Source of the DNA: Druceiella hillmani
Taxonomy: Eukaryota; Arthropoda; Insecta; Lepidoptera; Hepialidae
Length of the DNA: 64,000 bases
NCBI GenBank assembly: GCA_039881145.1
Contig: JAYKKI010000038.1
Span: forward strand, 4,568,501-4,632,500
Direction of reading: 5' to 3'
Shown: piece by piece, positions 12,421-61,505 of the stretch
Numbering within the stretch: position 1 is the stretch's first letter
Layout: every line of letters starts with the position of its first letter
Notes under the pieces: model-generated
Databases searched by the model: none
Told to the model about the DNA's origin: nothing
Seen by the model: the letters and a program-made list of their open reading frames with translations, nothing else
Translations under genes and position numbers: made by a program

Positions 12421-15215
12421 TATGAATCAGATGAATAAACTTGTGTTGTAGCTTTAAATAAATTGCATTTGAAATCTTTTAATTAAAATACATTTACTAT
12501 TTTAATAAAGATACTTAATTTACTTTAAAGATTATATTGCATATTATTTTTATATAAACTTACGTTTCCTTTTAAGACCAAATAACCTTTTTTTCCGTTT
12601 GAATTTTTTTGTAACTTGTGGGTGTTTAATAATAATAGTTAACAATTGACTTTTGTAAGAAATAAAATCTTTATGTTTACCAAAAATTAGTAAATCAATA
12701 ATGCCTCTCAGGCTTAATACGCCCGACCGTGTGTGTGTATTGTGCCTCAAGGAATGTTAAGATATTTTGTAATTTCTTAAGTATGTGACATATTCAATAC
12801 ACTTTTAATACCTATATGATAACAAGTTATAACTGCATGCAAAGGACATTTTTGTCACTATAATTTACTTTAGGACAGTTTGATTTTGCATTTACTCTAG
12901 CTAATTATCAGTTGTTAGAAAAACTTAATGACCTGAGTTGTTTGTACATTAACATATAAAAAACGACTAATGTCTGAATTTTTATAGGAAATTAAAGCAG
13001 TGTCTCAATTTTGTTCTGCATATTAGAGTTTATTTTTTCAATATTTAGATAGTGGGTATAATTTGTCTCATATCATTTTCTTTGGTTTTATTGGGTAGCA
13101 GTTTTGTCTGTTTCGGTTTTAGAACAAAATTATATAGTTAATGATTAATTATTTCATTTTGAAAAAGGTTAATGTATACTTACCAGAAGCAATTTACAAG
13201 TGGTAAAAGGTCTAATAGGCGTTTAGGATAAATGTTTCTATTACATTCGGCTCTAATAAAATCTGAAGGGAAATAGATATATGAAGTATTCATAAACATA
13301 AAGTCTTATCTTCTTTTGAATAAATTTTAAACCTTCTGAACATGTTTTTAAAAAGACGTCTTTGAAGAAACCCATTTTGTATTTTTCAAAATTCATCACT
13401 TATAATCTCAGAAGTGTAAATACAGGTTTAAGAAAAACAATAAAATGTTCTTGATTTTTATATAAATTATATAATTTAATAAAGAATTAATCACTGATTT
13501 GAATTATTCCAGAAATTAATTAATTGTTTTTATTGGGTTATATTATTAAGAGTCTACCATTAATATAATCTGTTTGAAACGACAAAACTCGAATTCTATT
13601 TAGCATTGGCAATTTAATAATATATAGAATATTTAGTTTTAAGCTTCAGTCAAGTCACCTAGCACAAAGCTTACCGACAGCAAAATGTTCATGTAAAATT
13701 TTATGTGCTGATTTGTAATAATGCCTAAATTTGTTTGCATTTGGTGATAAGTTACTCTTATCAGTCTTTATCATGAGGAGCATATAGCATTGACGTTAGC
13801 TGGAGTTGTAGCTGTTGAAGAACGTTCCTCATACACATGATCACTAAGATAGGCACAAGTACACTTGAATTTATTGAACATGTCGTAAATAGTATTGCGA
13901 AGTGGAGACCATTATTATAAATAGCCAGTTCTAAAAGTTTTCAGTGCTACCTTCGTATGGTTAATTGTAATCTTAAAGTGTTTCTTATAAGTTTTTATAT
14001 TGGCAGAGAACAAAAAAGATTTATGGAAAGATCTCATCAATTTCCTCAACCAAAAATTTCCAGGAACTTTAAAAACCTAGCAATCTCTTCCACAATGCTG
14101 GCATAAAGTCATTAATATAATAGAGTGATTGTATGGTTGAAAATTAGTTTTGTATGTGTAGTTAATAAATAATTTAAAAAATGCACATAAAAAAGCAGAC
14201 TATTTTGCCAGCTCAATATGTTACAAGATGGGGTCATACACTTGTGTACAGCCCCATATCGTTACTGCTCGACTAAAGCACAGAATAAATAACTAATCAT
14301 TGTGAATACTGTTAAAGTAATAACCATAAACAAGTATTATTTTAAATGAAAGCAATTAGTAGCAGCTGATAATTAATAATACAATAAAAGTAGGGAAGCA
14401 AGCAGGCTGCATTTCCAAATGGTCCGTTTTTAATGGCTTGTGCGTTATGTGTTTTATTGGTTCAGATGTTATCCTAGAATGGAAGCAAATATTAAAACAA
14501 ATATTTAAAAATGTTTGAACGTATTAACTTTGCACGTGTAGAAAATGTACAATATACAATACACAAAGTAAAGTTTTCTCCATGAATTATTTTTCATCAA
14601 TGAAGTGAAGGAAATGAGAAAGTAACAAAACCACGGAGAGTAATATTTGTTGCACATATTTCTTCCATTAACACCTTGAGTTTTTTTTTTAGATTTATAG
14701 ATTAACTTTAACAATATGTGTTCATGAGAAAATCCCTTAGTCGAGCCAAAAACGACACCACTGCAATGTCCTTTTTCCAAGCAATTCGGCTTTTTTTTCA
14801 ACCTCCATAGTACTGGATAACAGAATATATTCTATATTTTCAATTTGTTATGAAGAGAGATTATGAAAGGAATAACTATGAAAATAAAAAAATGATTTTA
14901 TATATAGGTACAAACTTAAGTCTTGCTTTATAGTCTTTCCTATAACTTACACTATGAGTTGCTTTTTTGTAATGACAATATGAATAAATATTATCAATTC
15001 ATAGGAGGTTGTTAAATTCTTCTTAAAGCTTTTAAATTAAGGAAAAGAAAATTAATACAATAAAATGATTTTACTGAGAACAAATATTTATATGAAGGAG
15101 CTCATATACATAAAAAAAGTATACAGATATGTGATCAATTATCTCATGTTGGTAATTAAGCATATTCAGAAGGTAACATTTATATATTAAATGAAGAAAA
15201 AATTAAAATAAAAGT
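12421..15215. other. Gene-free AT-rich stretch
   Basis: Only short chance frames on both strands; no domain, repeat or RNA gene recognised. Confidence 0.5.
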
Positions 15216-15217
15216 GG

Positions 15218-15290
15218 TCTCATTGAGATTTGAACTCCCACAAGTTGTGATGATAAAAGTCTTACCAATTTACTACTAGTGACATCACAT
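15218..15290 (-). ncRNA. tRNA-like pseudogene or SINE head
   Basis: On the minus strand, GTCACTAGTAGTAAATTGG is followed by GAGTTCAAATCTC, a good B-box, and TGAGAC that could pair with the 5' GTC. The arms do not fold into a clean cloverleaf, so this is probably a tRNA relic or a SINE head rather than a working tRNA gene. Confidence 0.35.
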
Positions 15291-16375
15291 TAAAGAAATT
15301 AAATTATGGAACCCAACCTACTCACAACACTCGTCTACACAGACATTGGAGGAACAGGGTATGTAGCAGACTGGGGCTCAACACTGAACTAAAACAATGC
15401 ATCTTTTTCAAAATTTTAATTTTTTGGTGCATGTTTGTGTTTCAGTTTGATTTACTATTGTAATGAGAAGGTAAAGGTTTATATTTGTATAATTAATTGT
15501 TTAGGGTAAATAAAAATTAAACTCTTTCAATTTTTAACTTAATTTTCAAATGTTAAATGTTCAGAAACACAGATAGTTGTTTAGAATTTTAATTTACCTA
15601 AATGGGTAAATATTGGGCATTGATCAATTAATAAGAATGTGTAAAAAAAATATTAATATTAATCTTAGTACTAACCTTTTCCGAAGCTACAAAATGTTAT
15701 TGTTAATTTGTATATTTCTCATGCTATGAAACAAAAATTAGGTCCTAATAAAAAACATTTGTTGTAAAAATAGAAATAAATTGTTTAGCTAAAAACGGTA
15801 GCCAAGATAGCTTAGCAAAAAAAGGTATGAGATCTTATTCAGAGCCAAGGTTACACTCTATAACAAGTATTCTTTATATGTCTGAGGAGAAGACAAAGAA
15901 AAAATCCTCTCCTAAATACCGATCAACTTACAAATATTACATCTGCAGTTAGTCTTCAAGTGAATTTGAAACTAATATTTAGTAACATCATTGAGCTGTA
16001 CAAGTACAGGATAAATGGTAAATGCAGCAATTTAGAATTAAGCTAATGGTTATTTAATGATGTATTTATGAATCATAATTTCATTTATGAAGAACATTTA
16101 AGTAATGTTCACAAGAATATCTTATAATAATCGTAAATAAATAATAGCTTCAAGCTGATCAAAAAAGATTAATTGATAATTTGTGTTTGTAACTATAAAG
16201 AATGATAAATTTCAGTATAATAAGTTATATTGGATAAAAATAAAGAGTTGGAAACATAAAATAATGATGTGTTTGCACAAAAGCCATTTGAAGGGAATAT
16301 TATGTCTTCACCTGAGATTATTAATTTGGTACTAAACCTCATAAAATGTAATTCTTTAGAAAAATTATTTATTTA
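15291..16375. other. No gene recognised
   Basis: AT-rich DNA with no supported coding or repeat feature. Confidence 0.5.
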
Positions 16376-16570
16376 TCTACTTTAATGATATATATGGCGG
16401 ACTTATTTTTTCAAGAGCAATCTCTTACAGCCAACCATATACCAGACCAGCCCCGCTCGGGGAGCAGCGGGGAATCGAAATCGGGTGCCCGCAGTGCACC
16501 ATGTCTTCAGAAGCCATATGCCTTACGATTAACCCAACACACTACAGCGACAACACTACCGCTACAACTT
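16370..16570 (-). mobile_element. tRNA-derived SINE, copy 1
   Basis: Read on the minus strand: GTGTGTTGGGTTAATCGTAA (A-box region), a B-box-like CGATTTCGATTCCC, a GAGCGGGGCTGGTCTGG segment, GGTTGGCTGTAAGAGATTGC, AAGTCCGCCATATATATC, and a GATAAATAAATA tail. It matches the copy at about 56.9 kb along its length. It is much more GC-rich than its surroundings. Confidence 0.85.
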
Positions 16571-19500
16571 AGAAACAATGTGTTTTATAACATATTGTTT
16601 GTAATTTATAAACCAAACTATATGACATCTCTTTTTCACAAAAGAAATTGTGTACAATTGTGTTTTAAGACTTGCATCATTTTTTTATAGTTTACAAACA
16701 ATTCATCTGATTTTATATGACAATTTGAATAAGATTGTTTAATAATTTTAATAAGATGTGATAAATAAACATAAGTAATGTTTTTAAGGAAGTTTTGTAA
16801 TAATAATAAATAAATAATTTCAAAATTTCCATAAGACCCATTATTCATTATTTAAATGCAAAATTAAGCATTCCTAGAGAACAGCATCCCAAAGAGTAAC
16901 TACATATATGAACTCTACACAATGGTAATATCACAGCTTAAAAAGTAAGAATTTTAAGTTATTACTAAAAGACTAAATTTAAAACGTAAGAATTTAAACA
17001 GTTTTTATCAACTATAGAAAAGTTGATGAAAATAACATACACGGTATTATTTCTTATGTTCAATATAAAAGAAATTATTTATATGTTTTTATTATTCTTA
17101 AATTCATAATTCTTTTTCAATTTAAAAGCTCAAGTTTTTTTTGTAAAATTTTATACATTATTTCTATCCGTGAAAATAAGAAAAATTTTTAACTTTTCAA
17201 ATTGCATTGTTATTGAAGAAAAGTTTTTGACAAAAATTATACACAATATTTTGCACAGACAATCACTCGTTCATTTCACTAAAATATTTGCAAAATATTT
17301 TAAATTGAAGATAATCAAATAATCATCCCTAGGTGAATGCAATAAGTAGAGTATCACTTAGAAACTGTAATATCTTTCCAATAATATAATCACTTCGCTG
17401 TTTATCACAAAAGGAAGATCTGTAGGAAAAAAAAGTTTAAAAGTGGCTTTGCATGAACATCGGCATCATACATCTATCATTGCCGAAATGTTGTTGCAAA
17501 AAGTAACTAATTCACTTTTATCTCATAGAAGAAGAATTTAAAGAAAACTTTAGAGCCAGTCAAGGAAAGCTAAATTAATATAATATTTGATATTTATTTT
17601 CTAAGTATTGAAGAAAATTTGTGAATGTTTTGTTTAGAAGTGACCAACATTGTATCATTTGTACATTTGAAAAACAAAATTTTGGAAATATAGTCAACTT
17701 CTGATTAAATGCAAGTGAGAGTTTATGAATTACATTGTATTGAACCAGTAGGAAAAGTACCAAATAAATATACCCCACTTATTATGTATGAAAATTGTTT
17801 CAAAATACATAAACTGAAGCTTTGATTTATAGAAAAAAACAAAGTTCACAGGCCATTTAGGAATGCTTTCCATTGCATGCTTTCCAGTTATTTGCAGTAA
17901 TCTGAACATGGGGAGAATTTATTAAACCAGACTATGTTTTAATTGAATTCATTGTGATTTTATTTCCAAAACCAAAGTTTCTAAGTTATAATCTGTTACA
18001 AAATCTAAGACATTTTATAATTTCTAAACAAAGCTTAAGTAATAAATTATCATATAATTACTGTTAAAAGAACAGAAGCAAGAACTTTAAAAATTTAATT
18101 CAACTAATGAACCGGAATGTCAAATTGATTGTCAAAACAATAGGACCGTGCTGCCTGAAGTTGGGAAAGCGAGTGTGAGGGGAGGGGAGGGTTTACCGCC
18201 ATCCCAATGATACTACTATCCCCCTGCAGAGATGTAGAGTTTTAAAGAAAATGAATTGTAAATGATTTCATACTGTGCACTGTGAAGATAATTTTGGAAC
18301 CCGAGACAAATTCTCCACTTTCATACTAAAAGGGAGCACAGCCAACTACCCTTTCGCCATCCCACGGAAAAAAGTTAGGTTATGTTATGTTAGGTTTAGT
18401 TAGGCAGGTAATGTTAGGTTAGTTTGATTATATTTGATTATGTTATGTTACGTTTAATTTAATTAGAATTTTAATAGGGGCAGATTACATTTGGTTAGTT
18501 TTTCTAATTGCTTACCAAAGCTGTTTTTTTTGGAGCGATTTTAATTTTTTATTAGATATAATTGATAAATAAGGTTTTTTTTGTACTGCCATAATTATTA
18601 TCTTCAAAATGTTTTTGTATTTCATTATGATATTTTATATTATTGGCAAATGTTACATTTATAATTTTTATTATAATTCCTCTTTGCGTATTCTGGAGAG
18701 AAATTCTCATATTTTATATCTCTTATATAACTATGTTGTTGTCTCTATTTTAGTTGTTAATGTCATGTACGTTAACCTTCTTCATAATAATTCCACTATG
18801 CAGATTCGTTTTCGATTTTGGTAGTTGAAAATGAGTATTGCCATAGTTATATTTATTGTAAAAAGTATTATTAAAATGACAGGGTATTACTAAATTTAAA
18901 AATCTTATTTATTATTCATTGAGAATGATTTGAACCATCAACCTAAATATATCCATTTATCAATCACAATCAGACCTAAGGTAAATGCCTATTTTTAACT
19001 CATTATAGAACCAGTAATTTTCGAATTTTATCAGGAAATATTTTTCTGATAAAATTCATCCAAATTACTACCATAATATTGTTTTTCTCACTGTGAGCAC
19101 ACTTTTTCTCTGGATTTGAAAGTCAGTATAGTTTAAAAAACTTCCTAAAGAAATTGAAAAAAATATTAGTTCATTCCTACTATTTGCTCTGCTTATCAGA
19201 TGCATAGATTTCAGCATACTCAACACTCAAATTGTGATTGTTGATTTAAACAAATAATTATCCTAAATTTCACATGAGGGTATTAGATTGAGAAAAAGGT
19301 TGGAGCTGCTATTTTCCGGTGAGAAATATGCTGCTATTTTCCGGTGTTAAAGTTCCATCTAGACGTGGATGGGAAGAGAAGACAAATTTACTCGGGAAGA
19401 AGGGAGCACTCACAAAAAAGAGAACCCCAACACGTGATTACGTATCCTTATACTATGTATAGCAGCAATTCTGCCAGAAGACATTGGCTGCTTGGTAGCT

Positions 19501-20560
19501 CCAATACAAAATCATTAACTATTCTCTGTGGATTCGTAAGCCATAAAGTATTAAACTGCATAAAAATGAACAAGATCAAAGCATTAATTTTCATAGACAT
19601 GGAGCTTTCAATGGTATATCTACAGAGATTTAACCTAAAAGTGGCGATAAATGTGATAGGCCAAATATGATACGATACCATAGGACCAAATTATGATACG
19701 CTATTTTAATAAGTATCCAAAACACTTTCAAGTTAAATGAAATATTAGATAAGGCTCAGTGAAAATATTGTTGTGAATAAAGTTATTATGTATATAATTA
19801 ACAAATAATGTAGAGACATCGAAATATTCCGAATGAAAAAGTCTACATTAATTACATGTGCCACAAGTTTTTTAGATAGATAAAATATGGTAAATGTTTT
19901 CCCGAAATATACATTGACTAATTTTGACAAAAATTAATCGAGGAGTAGGGAGGGAAGGGTAAGGTAACAGGGCATATGCTTCCTTCTAGTACGATCCTGC
20001 CCTCTCAGTGGAAAGGTTACTCGGGTTCCAAAACTACCTTCAGAATGTTAGCGAGCACAGTATGTCAACTTTCAAAATTAATTTTCTTGAAAACTATGTC
20101 TCTCAGTGGGGGAATTAGCACCAATCGGATGGAGGAAAATCCCTAATATCTCTTCACTCCTCCTCCTATAAATACACTTAGTAGGACTCTGAAATCAATC
20201 CATTTTCTATTGTTTAATAATTATAATTTTTTTTTAATATTAATATAATCTAAAGAAAAAGCTTCACAAATTTTAATTTCGAATATCCTATTAATTTGAT
20301 ATAAACATTATCTAATAAACTTTTTTCTGCTGCTGGTGCACATACGTCAAAAGCATGTAAAATAACTGGTACTATACTCTGTAAAAAATAGGTACTTATT
20401 GTTGTTACCTACTTGCATCCTTTAGTAGATACATCGGAAATAATGGTTTAATTCATACACCACGAATAATAACTAATATTATTTCAATTTCATAACATAT
20501 GAGATGTTATGTCATTTAAAAATACATCTTTTACACAATAATCTTCAACTTGTAGGAAGT
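16571..20560. other. Gene-free stretch with small oddities
   Basis: AT-rich with no supported gene. At 18120-18240 and 19935-20160 there are G/C-richer islands of unknown origin. At 18375-18450 an imperfect GTTAGGTTATGTTA tract occurs. A 12-bp perfect hairpin lies at 19023-19057. Confidence 0.45.
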
Positions 20561-20564
20561 GAGT

Positions 20565-20875
20565 AACTAAGACTGTGACTGACTGATTGTGAGTGATTGA
20601 CTGATTGACTTACTATGACAGATTAACTCTTAACAACGGGTTGCTATTAATTAACTCACTGACTGCAAGTGATTGCCTATATGTGACTGACAAAATGTTA
20701 TTAACTATGACAACTGGTTGTCATTTGGGCTGATTGTGACAAACTGACTGTAGCTGTGACGAATTGATTGTGATATTGACTGACTGATTAACTTACCAGC
20801 TGTGACTGGATCTGATTGACTGCAACTGATTGATTGTGACTGTCTGACTGATTGTGACTAACTGTAAATGATTGC
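20565..20875. repeat. Degenerate TGACTGAT minisatellite
   Basis: About 310 bp dominated by irregular copies of tgactgattg and gtgactgac, with no fixed period. It looks like an old low-complexity tract. Confidence 0.7.
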
Positions 20876-21338
20876 AATACATCACCAAAATTTTAGACAA
20901 AACTGAATTATTACTAAAAATTATTTTCCCACTTCTATTATTAGGTGATACATCTGAATTAGTTATTTTTAAAATTACAATCAAATGCTGCAATTTTCTA
21001 TTGGAAATAGAAGAGTGAGGTTAGGAGGCCCAACTGTATTCTCATGAAGTGCTGTGTAGTGTTTTAAGTGAAATTGATGGTCAGACCTCAAACTCTAGAA
21101 AACTTCCTCAAAAAAACCTCCCTTCGAAATACTTAGATATTAAATAATACAGTCATGTTGACAGTAGCCATCTGGCAGTACAGGAAAAATTCCTGCCATA
21201 CAATTAATTAACAATGCGAAAATACTGTACTTTTATGGATTATTTTTTTCATTTGCTTTTATCTTTTTCGAAATGAACTTCCAGTTTTTCCTATAACTGA
21301 ATATCTATGATTGAGGGTCCATGCAGCTCATTATCTAC

Positions 21339-21387
21339 ATCTATATATTTATATATTATATATATATATCTATATATTTATAGATGT

Positions 21388-21461
<74 letters not shown>

Positions 21462-21478
21462 TATATACATATAATGTT
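21339..21478. repeat. (TA)n microsatellite
   Basis: Long TA tract with small interruptions. Open frames across it are artefacts of the repeat. Confidence 0.95.
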
Positions 21479-21559
21479 ATAGGAAAAAATGTTGAAGTAT
21501 TCGTGTAAAATAGTCTCTTAGTTATCCTTGTAAAACATGTAATTCATAAGTTGCACATA

Positions 21560-23330
21560 ATAATTTTTAGTAATATTTTTTTGGTGGGATTGGAATGCCA
21601 AACATACATTCTGGTGCACAGCTACCAGAGGTTGAGCACTGAAAGTTTCTGTGGAAACTAAACACTTACAATCTTGGTCCAATGGTAAACCCACCTACTG
21701 CCTCCTGGATTTATTTATTGCTAGGGGAATGAGTAGTTGATATGTTCATGTTGAGAGCAGTTTTGACGGATCTTCAGATCACAATTCCAGTGATTCTTAA
21801 TGTTAACACCAGAGTTATCACCCAAGAGAACCCAAAGTCTTTTTACAACCATAGAACTGAATGGGATGGTTTCAGGACTTATGTGGATGGTCAATTAAAC
21901 CTAAAACTTTCCTTAAAAACTTAGGATAATATGGAGGAAGCATGCAAACCGGTCACTGATTTAATCCAAGTTGCTGGACCAACTCACCAGAACTAAATAA
22001 GTCTTAAAACCTGTATTTCTAACCTCTCAATATAAGACTTACACTGTACTGCACTATAGTAGTTAAAGAAAAGCATCGCTTAAGACAGGTATGGCACTTG
22101 TCCTGACATCCCTCAGACAAAAGGAAGTTCAATCGCATCACAAAAGAACTGAGAGCGTTGCTCATAGTATCATAGCGTTGCAATAAGACATAACAAATTA
22201 TTTCTATGTTCTCTGCTTCAGGTCAGGGAGACCACTCTTTGCGGAAAACCTCGCAAAACCTAGACAAGCTCCAAGAACATAGTCACCCCCATTAGATCAC
22301 AATCCATCTTAGTTAGAACAGACAGTGAAAAGGCCAAAAGGACTTGGAGCAAATGGTACACGTCTGCAGCTTTTCTAGATGTCCAACAAGCCTTTGATCA
22401 TGTGAGGCATCAAGGCCTACTCTGTAAAGCCAAGGAAAAGCTTCCAGACTCATTGTTCCCAATTATAGTATCCTATCTAACTCAGAGACTTTCCCAAGGT
22501 TCAGTCCCACAAGGTTCAGTCCTAGGACCAGTCTTGTATAATATCTTCACGTCCGATCTCCATACCTCAGCAGATGTAACCATTGCAACTTATGCTGATA
22601 ATGTTGTTTTTCTGGCAAAAGCCAAAGATCCAGATTCTGCCAGCAATAAGCTCCAAGTATTGCAGGACAAAATGTATACCTAGTTACATAATGGCACATA
22701 CGTGCCAGCACAACAAAAATCAACACACACGTTTACATTAAGAAGCGGCAATTGTCAAGAAGAAACTAGGAACCGACATTTTACCACACACTAATTGGTT
22801 TAACTATCTGGGCTTCCACCTAGGTAGAAGGCTTACCTGAAAAACTTACATCAAGCGGACACATGACCAATTAAATATCAGGTACAAAAACCTGCACTGA
22901 CTGTTGTGTAGTAACTCTGCACTTTCGGTGGACAATAAACTATTAGACAGCTCACTCCTCAAACCGACATGGACCTATGGTATTTAGCTGTGGGGCGTGG
23001 CCAGTAATAGCAACATAATGTGCCTCGAAAGAGCTCAAAACGCAATCCTAAAAAACATAGTCAGTGCACCTTGGTTTACACAAAATTGTGAAATTCACAA
23101 ATACCTCAATACTCCTACCATTCTACAGGAGATTAACAAATTCAGAAAAAGATATGCAGAATGACTCGCTACCCATCCAAACCTTCTAGCTACTGAATTG
23201 CTGGACAATTTATTAAGAGGCTCAAAGAAAGCCAAGTATTCTAATTGAGTAGCAATCTCATTGGCCTTTGCACTCTAAACGCTAAATTTCTCACCCAACA
23301 AAACTAATAATAGTCCAAAGGGATTAATCG
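21560..23330 (+). mobile_element. Jockey-clade LINE, degraded
   Basis: Pieces in order: the C-terminal endonuclease and linker (VILNVNTRVITQ, EWDGFRTYVDGQLNLKLSLK, 21742-21920), then reverse transcriptase (AFLDVQQAFDHVRHQGL, SVPQGSVLGPVLYNIFTSDL and YADNVVFLAKAKD, 22370-22680). A frameshifted C-terminal domain (WTYG-like, CASKELK, DSLPIQTF) runs to about 23310. The catalytic YADD box reads YADN, and stops and frameshifts abound, so it is inactive. Confidence 0.8.
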
Positions 23331-23503
23331 CAGTTATATAAAAAAAAAAGAAAAAGTAATTCTTTAGTTTTCCGAATTATCAAATACTCACTGATATTAG
23401 GATCTGGAAATTTCACACAGAAAATTGTTTATTCCTAACTCAATGTGGATTTAATTTTTTGGTTTGGTAAAAATATGAATTGACTATGCTTTGTGATATC
23501 ATG

Positions 23504-23505
<2 letters not shown>

Positions 23506-23552
<47 letters not shown>
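23506..23552. repeat. (TA)n microsatellite
   Basis: Uninterrupted TA run between the two LINE remnants. Confidence 0.95.
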
Positions 23553-23553
<1 letters not shown>

Positions 23554-23559
23554 GGTGAA

Positions 23560-24345
23560 TATAAATGGCAAGTTCATCTTGCACCTGAGGTTCACTGACG
23601 TCATAGTAATTCTGGGAAAAATACCATAGGAACTAGCGAAGATACTGACTAGCTTAGGTTATTCTTCCAGACGAGTAGACCTTGGAATGAACCTGGATTA
23701 AAGTTATGTTCAGATTATACCAAGACCAGCAAATGTGAGCACCAAAGGTGTTCAAGACAACTGACACAGTTGAGCAGAAACAGTTTTGAAAAAAGAAGCT
23801 AGCAGAAAAATTCATTTGAGCTAGGCAGCATTTGGGAAATTGTATCAGATCTCAACATCGCCAATTCTATAGTTGCTATAATCAAATGCCTTTTTCAGCG
23901 TATTCTGCCTGTTATGACCTATTGCACTGAAACATCCATCCTGATCCATAGATTTACGGCCGACCTGGTCAAGAAATTTAAAGTCTTTCAGCAAGCAATT
24001 GAAAGAGATACAATTGGAGTATCTCTGAAGGATAAAATATGAAATGAGGAAGTCTGACAGAAAATCAAAATAAATGACATAGTCCCTAACATCAGTAAAC
24101 TGAAGTTGGAACGGGCAGGTCATATTTCTCTAAAAACCGATATCTGAAAGAATGGATGAGTTCTCGAATGAAGACCATGGACCTCAAAGTGTGTAATGTG
24201 GGATGCCCCTCAGATGTACTGAGAGACCGAAGAAAATTGGTGGGAATTGGCTTGTGGCGAATGTCAAAGGACCATGCACGATGATGCACCTGGGGAAAGG
24301 CCTATATCCAGCAGCAGATAGTTACAGATTGATGATGATAAACAA
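23560..24345 (+). mobile_element. RTE-like LINE 3' end, degraded
   Basis: Frameshifted C-terminal segment of an endonuclease-reverse transcriptase: RILPVMTYCTETS, FTADLVKKFKVFQQAIERD, GVSLKDKI, AGHIS and NWWELACGECQRTMHD, ending in PISSSR and a gattgatgatgataaac tail. Short trinucleotide tails of this kind are typical of RTE-type elements. It stops about 490 bp before the start codon of the micro-exon gene. Confidence 0.75.
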
Positions 24346-24835
24346 CATACTGAACTCTCAGTGTACGAGTTCTACAGATACTTGACACACTTTTTTTAGG
24401 GTGTTTGGACCAACAAAATGGAGAATCTTTGATCTTACATTACTAGTCTACAGATGTTAAAAAAAATAAGTTCAACATAACATTTTATTTCAATATTTTT
24501 TGAAAAATATTTCAACAAAATTTATTACAATAATGTTCTTTCAACATTATATATTTAAACACAAATGAAAGTTAAATTATTAACCTTAATTTGTATTTAA
24601 ACAGTTGGAACTGATCAGAAATTACTTGGCTATGAATATAATATTTACTTTTTCGTGATGTACACCACACAAAAGTAAATATTATATTATTACAATACTT
24701 TCATTGTAGCTCTCTGCACTGATAATAAATAGCACCCCGCAGATCTTGAGAGGGTCCTTTTTTTAAAAGAACTCTCATTGTAACAGCTGGCATTGTGGAA
24801 TGAAACAAAAATTTCATTAAATATTCCAACTCACA
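24346..24835. other. Upstream region of the micro-exon gene
   Basis: AT-rich, non-coding. It contains an 18-bp perfect inverted repeat (AATATAATATTTACTTTT at 24635-24652 and its complement at 24671-24688, 18-nt loop) about 150-200 bp before the ATG, and the candidate core promoter. Confidence 0.5.
24723..24790 (+). promoter_or_regulatory. Possible core promoter of the micro-exon gene
   Basis: Two AT-rich TATA-like stretches lie upstream of the ATG: AATAAATAG at about 24724 and TTTTTAAAAG at about 24760. The second is followed by a TCATTG initiator-like site at about 24775. This would give a 5' UTR of roughly 60-100 nt. It is weak evidence in DNA this AT-rich. Confidence 0.25.

Positions 24836-61505
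<36,670 letters not shown>

Noticed and set aside
14505..14801. 98-codon frame on the minus strand
   Set aside because: No recognisable domain, Lys/Tyr/Phe bias typical of AT-rich non-coding DNA.
15218..15290. A functional tRNA gene
   Set aside because: B-box is good but the acceptor and anticodon arms do not pair properly; kept only as a tRNA-like relic.
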